This document shows positions 8,154-11,818 of a stretch of 11,818 nt of DNA, piece after piece. Source of the stretch: Syntrophomonadaceae bacterium (GTDB taxonomy: Bacteria > Bacillota > Dethiobacteria > SKNC01); NCBI GenBank assembly GCA_003555415.1, contig PWHX01000048.1, positions 1-11,818 on the forward strand. Reading direction: 5' to 3'. The translations under genes and the position numbers were made by a program. The notes beneath the pieces were generated by a model. The model worked only from the letters and a program-made list of their open reading frames with translations. It ran no database searches and was not told the origin of the DNA. Position 1 is the stretch's first letter. Each line of letters starts with the position of its first letter.

Positions 8154-8540
8154 GCAAAGTTTTTATTGCTTTTTACCATTATCCCCCTGCTAGAACTTTT
8201 CCTTTTAATTGAAGTAGGAAGAGTAATCGGTACTGTGCCCACAATTTTTATTGTGGGAGGTACAGGATTTTTTGGTGTTTTGCTGGCCAGGATGCAGGGG
8301 ATGTATACTATTTATCGCTTCAGGTCAGAGCTTAGCAGGGGTGTTTTACCGGCAGAAGAAATGTTTAATGGCGCTTGTGTGTTGGTAGGGTCAGCGTTTT
8401 TACTTACTCCAGGATTAATAACGGATGTTCTCGGGTTTGCTTTACTGATTCCCCATACACGCTTTTTTATAAAAAAGTTTGCACAAAAGAAAATTAACAA
8501 GATGATTGCTAATGGAGATATAAGGATTTGGCGGCCATAG
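8151..8540 (+). CDS. fxsA: FxsA family membrane protein
   Basis: This is a small cytoplasmic-membrane protein of 129 aa. Hydrophobic segments lie at about 3-21, 26-46 and 73-101; the last contains LLTPGLITDVLGFALLIP (84-101), the proline-broken signature of the FxsA family. A positively charged tail (RFFIKKFAQKKINK) suggests a cytoplasmic C-terminus. In E. coli, overproduced FxsA relieves exclusion of phage T7 by the F plasmid, but its normal role is unknown. A homologue next to pyk is common in Firmicutes. It lies 22 bp after pyk and 33 bp before the deacetylase gene, so it is probably co-transcribed with both. The family call is good; no function can be deduced from the sequence. Confidence 0.88.
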   Translation: MAKFLLLFTIIPLLELFLLIEVGRVIGTVPTIFIVGGTGFFGVLLARMQGMYTIYRFRSELSRGVLPAEEMFNGACVLVGSAFLLTPGLITDVLGFALLIPHTRFFIKKFAQKKINKMIANGDIRIWRP

Positions 8541-8573
8541 TGAAATAATTATAATATTGAGGAGGGATTAGAT

Positions 8574-9632
8574 ATGACTTCAGGAATTAGAACAGGCATA
8601 GTTTATGATGACATGTATCTTCTTCACGAAACAGGGATGCATCCGGAAAAGAAAGAAAGGCTTAAATCTATAATGTCTTATTTGGAGAAAAGGGATGTTT
8701 TAAAAAAATTAGAAAAGGTGGAACCCCGCAAGGCTAAAGTGGAAGAGATAGAATATGCTCATAACAGGGACTATATAGAACAAATAGAATCTTACTGTGC
8801 TAAAGGGTACAATGCTATAGATATGGATACCTTTATTAGTGCCAACAGTTATGAAGCAGCTCTTCTGGCTGCGGGGGGCTCAATGGCCGCTGTGGATAAG
8901 GTTATGAAAGATGAACTGGACCATGTCTTTTGTTTCGTGCGCCCGCCCGGGCACCATGCAGAGCCCAGTCAGGGCATGGGTTTTTGTCTTTTCAATAATG
9001 CTGCAATTGCTGCTTATCACGCTATGAAAGAATATGATATAGAAAGAGTTTTAATTTTTGATTGGGATGTTCACCATGGTAACGGAACACAGCTAATTTT
9101 TTATCATGATCCCAGGGTGCTATATTCATCTGTGCACCAAAGCCCTGCTTTTCCGGGGACGGGAGCTGCTGATGAAATTGGGGCCGGAAAAGGAGAGGGA
9201 TATACTGTTAATGTCCCATTATCCGGAGGTTTTGGGGATAATGACTACGAACTTATTCTGCGGGAATTACTGGTTCCTCTTTGTGATGAGTATAAGCCAC
9301 AGTTAATTATTGTTTCTGCGGGCCAGGATGCCCATGAAAGTGATCCCCTGGCTGGAATGGCCCTGAGTTCTCATGGCTATGGTATGATGGCCGGTATTAT
9401 GAAGGAAATAGCAGACAAGTATTGTGATGGGAAAATTGTTCTTCTTTTAGAAGGAGGCTATAATGTAAATGCCTTGGCGGAATCAGTATTTTGTGTATTA
9501 GATACTTTAGCCGGCTGGGAAATGGGAATAGAAAGCAAAAAGGGCGAAATACTGGAAAGACAAGCTACCAGAGACAGAATAGATATTGTTAAAGATAAAC
9601 TAATGCCCTTTTGGCCTACCATGGCGGAATAA
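8574..9632 (+). CDS. Histone deacetylase family zinc amidohydrolase
   Basis: This 352 aa cytoplasmic protein belongs to the arginase/deacetylase superfamily, closest in look to bacterial class II HDAC-like enzymes. They remove acetyl groups from lysine, polyamines or similar amines. RPPGHHAEPSQGMGFCLFNN (123-142) holds the catalytic pair H127/H128. FDWDVHHGNG (162-171) gives metal ligands D165 and H167, AGQDAHESDPLAG (249-261) gives D252, and LEGGYN (292-297) gives the catalytic tyrosine Y296. All active-site residues are present, so activity is expected. GAGGAGGG precedes the ATG, 33 bp after fxsA, and a terminator follows 26 bp past the stop, so it ends the operon. AcuC-like deacetylation of a metabolic enzyme or acetylpolyamine hydrolysis are both possible; neither can be chosen from sequence. 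Confidence 0.92.
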   Translation: MTSGIRTGIVYDDMYLLHETGMHPEKKERLKSIMSYLEKRDVLKKLEKVEPRKAKVEEIEYAHNRDYIEQIESYCAKGYNAIDMDTFISANSYEAALLAAGGSMAAVDKVMKDELDHVFCFVRPPGHHAEPSQGMGFCLFNNAAIAAYHAMKEYDIERVLIFDWDVHHGNGTQLIFYHDPRVLYSSVHQSPAFPGTGAADEIGAGKGEGYTVNVPLSGGFGDNDYELILRELLVPLCDEYKPQLIIVSAGQDAHESDPLAGMALSSHGYGMMAGIMKEIADKYCDGKIVLLLEGGYNVNALAESVFCVLDTLAGWEMGIESKKGEILERQATRDRIDIVKDKLMPFWPTMAE

Positions 9633-9658
9633 TTATGTAAAAAAGTGAGCAATAAATT

Positions 9659-9688
9659 ACTAAAGGAGCGCGTAAGCGCTCCTTTAGT
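9659..9688. terminator. Bidirectional intrinsic terminator between convergent genes
   Basis: ACTAAAGGAGCGC (9659-9671) pairs perfectly with GCGCTCCTTTAGT (9676-9688) across a GTAA loop, giving a 13 bp stem. TTTTCTCCTTTAT follows on the plus strand, a T-rich but interrupted tail. It lies 26 bp after the deacetylase stop and 11 bp after the stop of the minus-strand DUF1015 gene. The symmetric stem can form in either transcript, though the minus-strand T tract is weaker. Confidence 0.88.
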
Positions 9689-9699
9689 TTTCTCCTTTA

Positions 9700-11013
9700 T
9701 TATTCTAGAGGGAGCTGGTTAATTACCAGGCCTGTTACCAGCTTGGGATAGAAAAAAGTTGATTTTTGAGGCATTCTTTCTCCGCCTCCGGCGACAGTTG
9801 TAATTTCTTCTACCTTGGTTGGGTTCATAAAAAAAGCCAGCTGGTGGGAACCGGTATCTACCGCCTCAAGGGCAAACTTTTCATCCCGGGCGTAGGTAAG
9901 GTGAGTTTCCTTCTCCCTCTGGGCCTCTTCTATATGTAATAACTTTTCCATTATCATTACCTGCAGCACAGAAACATCAAGGCTTTTCCATTCACTGGAA
10001 CGGTTTAGGTTAGACCTATTCATAGTATTTATATCTTTCAAGGTAAGCAGGTAAAAGCAGTTATTTCCTCCATAAAGTCCAAAAGCATTATTGCTTAAAC
10101 TCTTTTTCTCAAGGACTTCATACATATTATGAAAAGCTTTTTCTCTGCTATTTTTATCAAAGGGGAATTCATTTATGGTAAAATCTTGGGCTATTTTTTC
10201 TAAGAAAATTTTTAAGTTAAATTCCTTTAAATTTTTAACTAGCCTGTGGGTAGGCAGGACCAATAATCCGGGGTTATAAATATTTACCAGTCCCATCATT
10301 ACGTAATCATAACCCTTTTTATTAAGTGTCGCCATTTCCTTGGAGAATTCCAGAGCGGTTTCATAGCGATGGTGACCGTCAGCAATAAATATCTGTTTGC
10401 CTTTAAGTAAGCTTTCTAAAGTATTTATGATTGAGCGGTCACTTATGGTCCAGATACGGTGCCTGTTTTCCTCTTCATCTAGAAAGTCCATGTCTGCTTC
10501 ATGGTCAAGGGTATCAAATATTTTTTCCAAAATACATTGTTTATCAGGATAAAGACCAAATATGGGACTGAAATTAGCTTTACAGACACGGAGAAGTTTT
10601 AGCCGGTCTTCTTTTGGTTTAGAAAGGGTTTCTTCATGAGGCAATATAGTTTTTTCTTTAAAATCTTCTACCTTTACACAGGCGAAAAATCCTCTGCGAA
10701 TTACTTTTGTATCATCAACATTGAATTCAAGCTCATATAAGTATAAAGCGGGCTGCTCATCTTTTAGGAGAATGCCTTCTTCCAGCCAGGTGTTAAATTC
10801 ATCTGCGGCACGGGTATATACGCTATTCGCCTCGCCATCTTCAGGATTTGTAAGCCCGTATTCAAGGCGAATAATATTATAAGGGCTTTTTTTATAGAGC
10901 TTTTTTTGTGTATTTTGGTCGATAACATCATAAGGTGGTGCTATTACCATATTTATGTCTTTGATAAGGTTGATGTTATATTTAATACCTGGGAAAGGTT
11001 TAATTTTAGCCAT
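9700..11013 (-). CDS. DUF1015 family protein
   Basis: This 437 aa soluble protein shows the conserved blocks of the DUF1015 family: APPYDVI (25-31), ILPHEETLSKPKEDRLKLL (123-141), ANFSPIFGLY (147-156), IADGHHRYETAL (210-221), and a C-terminal block with AFFMNPTKVEEI (393-404), GERMPQKSTFFYPKL (411-425) and GLV. The biochemical function is not established. DGHHRY resembles the phosphate-handling box of the ParB/sulfiredoxin superfamily, which includes the free serine kinase SerK, so a nucleotide- or phosphate-linked role is possible but is inference. An AAAGGAGG ribosome site lies 8 nt before the ATG. The gene faces the deacetylase gene and shares the hairpin between them. DUF1622 is encoded 109 bp upstream on the same strand. 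No signal peptide or membrane segment is seen. Confidence 0.92.
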   Translation of the reverse strand: MAKIKPFPGIKYNINLIKDINMVIAPPYDVIDQNTQKKLYKKSPYNIIRLEYGLTNPEDGEANSVYTRAADEFNTWLEEGILLKDEQPALYLYELEFNVDDTKVIRRGFFACVKVEDFKEKTILPHEETLSKPKEDRLKLLRVCKANFSPIFGLYPDKQCILEKIFDTLDHEADMDFLDEEENRHRIWTISDRSIINTLESLLKGKQIFIADGHHRYETALEFSKEMATLNKKGYDYVMMGLVNIYNPGLLVLPTHRLVKNLKEFNLKIFLEKIAQDFTINEFPFDKNSREKAFHNMYEVLEKKSLSNNAFGLYGGNNCFYLLTLKDINTMNRSNLNRSSEWKSLDVSVLQVMIMEKLLHIEEAQREKETHLTYARDEKFALEAVDTGSHQLAFFMNPTKVEEITTVAGGGERMPQKSTFFYPKLVTGLVINQLPLE

Positions 11014-11064
11014 TTTGCTTTTCCTCCTTTGTTAGAACCATTAGTTTTTATATACTAGAATTTT

Positions 11065-11070
11065 ATTATA
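11065..11070 (-). promoter_or_regulatory. Possible -10 element of the DUF1015 gene
   Basis: Read on the minus strand, a perfect TATAAT lies 52 bp before the DUF1015 start, within the 109 bp AT-rich gap to the DUF1622 gene. No good -35 hexamer is found at 16-18 bp; TTGATA is present but only 12 bp away. Transcription from the DUF1622 side is an alternative, as no terminator is seen between the two genes. Confidence 0.25.
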
Positions 11071-11122
11071 CTTTCATTAAAATATCAATGGAATTTGTGT
11101 TGTATTGAGGAAATATATCTTG

Positions 11123-11476
11123 TTATTCTTCTAATTCCGGGTTAATGTCTTCTCTTCTTATATCTTGCCTGATCTCCCAATGGATAATCAAGTTTAAAAG
11201 ACCCCGGAGAACAATAATTGCTCCCAGGATAAGAATTTCATCAAAAGTTCTTACTATTACTGTCCGTAATATTTCCCCTCCCAGCTTGAATTCTAATCCA
11301 AAGGCAAGGGATTGGGCTAAAGTAAGACGTAATATTCTTCCATCCCTACTTGTTTTAAGAAAATTAACAAAAGCAATGGATGAAGATATTACTATTACAA
11401 AAGCACCAAAAATATCCAGAATATGTGCCAGGACAATAATAAAGGGGGAAAGGTAGGTGACTAAAGTATGTTCCAT
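11123..11476 (-). CDS. DUF1622 family small membrane protein
   Basis: This 117 aa protein is probably an inner-membrane protein of unknown function. Strong hydrophobic segments span about 10-39 and 78-99. Between them lies a partly amphipathic helix with RLTLAQSLAFGLEFKLGGEI (50-69), which matches the conserved core I associate with DUF1622. The C-terminus (about 100-117) is highly charged with many acidic residues and is likely cytoplasmic. A ribosome site AAGGGAG lies about 10 nt before the ATG. It is followed on the same strand, after 109 bp, by the DUF1015 gene; whether they form an operon is unclear. No convincing promoter is seen in the 191 bp between this gene and the divergent tRNA. 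A 103-codon plus-strand frame across it is a shadow. Confidence 0.8.
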   Translation of the reverse strand: MEHTLVTYLSPFIIVLAHILDIFGAFVIVISSSIAFVNFLKTSRDGRILRLTLAQSLAFGLEFKLGGEILRTVIVRTFDEILILGAIIVLRGLLNLIIHWEIRQDIRREDINPELEE

Positions 11477-11611
11477 GTTCGTTTCTCCCTTGGGATAATA
11501 GTTACCTTATTAAATTGTCTCATTTTAACTAATTTAATACAGTAACCGGAACAAGGAGTAAAATCTGGGCGCAGGAATGCTTTCTTTACTTAGTGTTACT
11601 TCCTCATTTAC

Positions 11612-11640
11612 TTGACACTATCCTTAAGTTTTGCTAATAT
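11612..11640 (+). promoter_or_regulatory. Promoter of tRNA-Leu
   Basis: A perfect TTGACA (11612-11617) is followed after exactly 17 bp by TAATAT (11635-11640). A TGC just before the -10 makes it an extended -10. The expected transcription start, near 11647, leaves a leader of about 20 nt before the tRNA. This is the best promoter in the window and fits a highly expressed stable RNA. Confidence 0.85.
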
Positions 11641-11667
11641 GTTGGATATACGGGAAAATAAAAAAAT

Positions 11668-11753
11668 GCCGAAGTGGCGGAACAGGCAGACGCACTTGAT
11701 TCAAAATCAAGCGGGGTTTCCTCGTCCCGGTTCGAATCCGGGCTTCGGCACCA
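11668..11753 (+). tRNA. tRNA-Leu (anticodon CAA)
   Basis: This 86-base tRNA includes an encoded CCA. The acceptor arm GCCGAAG pairs with CTTCGGC (11743-11749), with A as discriminator. The anticodon stem CTTGA/TCAAG (11695-11699, 11707-11711) encloses TTCAAAA, with anticodon CAA at 11702-11704, which reads UUG. A long variable arm, CGGGG TTT CCTCG (11712-11724), marks a class II tRNA as expected for leucine. The T arm is CCCGG TTCGAAT CCGGG (11726-11742). It has its own promoter and terminator, so it appears monocistronic. Confidence 0.97.
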
Positions 11754-11789
11754 TTGATTTCAAAGATAAAATTCAATAGAAATAATAAT

Positions 11790-11818
11790 GAAATCGGGGA
11801 TAAACCCGATTTTCTTTG
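11790..11818 (+). terminator. Intrinsic terminator of tRNA-Leu
   Basis: GAAATCGGG (11790-11798) pairs with CCCGATTTC, or the overlapping CCCGATTTT register, from 11805 across a GATAAA loop. The stem is 8-9 bp and ends in a T-rich tail, TTTTCTTTG. It lies 36 bp after the tRNA CCA. The window ends within the tail, so its full length is not seen. Confidence 0.8.

Noticed and set aside
8528..8555. TTGGCG, 16 bp, TATAAT just upstream of the deacetylase gene, like a private promoter
   Set aside because: The transcript would begin near 8562, inside the ribosome site at 8559-8566, so it could not support normal translation. Probably chance in an AT-rich gap.
11145..11456. 103-codon plus-strand frame opposite the DUF1622 gene
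   Set aside because: The minus-strand frame has hydrophobic segments and the DUF1622 core; the plus-strand product is a basic low-information mirror.
11577..11615. Tiny plus-strand frame (about 12 codons) ahead of the tRNA
   Set aside because: It ends inside the tRNA promoter, has a ribosome site only 1 nt from its ATG and would not be on the tRNA transcript.
3540..11753. Idea that tRNA-Leu(CAA), which reads UUG, is tied to the TTG starts of accD, pyk and fxsA
   Set aside because: Start codons, including UUG, are read by initiator tRNA, so the shared triplet is coincidental.
11754..11778. Possible weak hairpin between the tRNA and its terminator (ATTGA with TCAAT)
   Set aside because: The stem is five A/T-rich pairs with a long loop and too weak to support; likely a spacer.
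1..11818. CRISPR arrays, insertion sequences, phage or toxin-antitoxin genes, riboswitches
   Set aside because: No spaced repeats, terminal inverted repeats, transposase or integrase motifs were seen, and the gaps are too short for a typical riboswitch apart from 11477-11611, where no such fold was recognised.

Overview
The window is a stretch of ordinary bacterial chromosome, low to moderate in GC by eye, with strong AGGAGG-type ribosome sites and frequent TTG starts. The gene order dnaE-accD-accA-pfkA-pyk-fxsA is a known conserved neighbourhood in Firmicutes. The 581-residue pyruvate kinase with an extra C-terminal PEP-utilising domain fits the same group. The DUF1015 and DUF1622 genes and the class II type deacetylase point more to an anaerobic Clostridia lineage than to Bacillus, but the species cannot be fixed from sequence alone.

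Layout. Positions 18-3446 hold dnaE, the DNA polymerase III alpha subunit; its ribosome site is at the very edge of the window. After a 93 bp AT-rich gap with a candidate promoter comes a compact plus-strand run with gaps of 12-33 bp. It contains accD and accA (acetyl-CoA carboxylase carboxyltransferase subunits), pfkA (6-phosphofructokinase), pyk (pyruvate kinase), fxsA (small membrane protein) and a histone-deacetylase-family amidohydrolase. A perfect 13 bp hairpin with a GTAA loop (9659-9688) ends this run. It lies between convergent genes, so it may stop transcription from both sides. On the minus strand follow a DUF1015 protein (9700-11013) and, upstream of it, a small DUF1622 membrane protein (11123-11476). 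The window closes with a self-contained tRNA-Leu(CAA) unit on the plus strand: near-consensus promoter, tRNA with encoded CCA, and terminator.

How the genes work together. PfkA and Pyk catalyse the committed and final steps of glycolysis. AccD and AccA form the half of acetyl-CoA carboxylase that makes malonyl-CoA, the first step of fatty acid synthesis. The biotin carboxylase and biotin carrier (accC, accB) are not here. The run therefore links glycolytic flux to lipid synthesis. The deacetylase at its end could act on acetylated proteins or small molecules, but its substrate is unknown. FxsA, DUF1015 and DUF1622 have no firmly established cellular role.

I found no mobile element, CRISPR array, phage gene, toxin-antitoxin pair or broken gene, and no stretch over 300 bases without a gene. 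I do not see a clearly new system. The points most worth a second look are the complete metal-ligand set in the DnaE PHP domain, the deacetylase in a central-carbon operon, the ParB/sulfiredoxin-like DGHHR motif in DUF1015, the repeats upstream of accD, and the TTG starts overlapped by tiny ATG reading frames.
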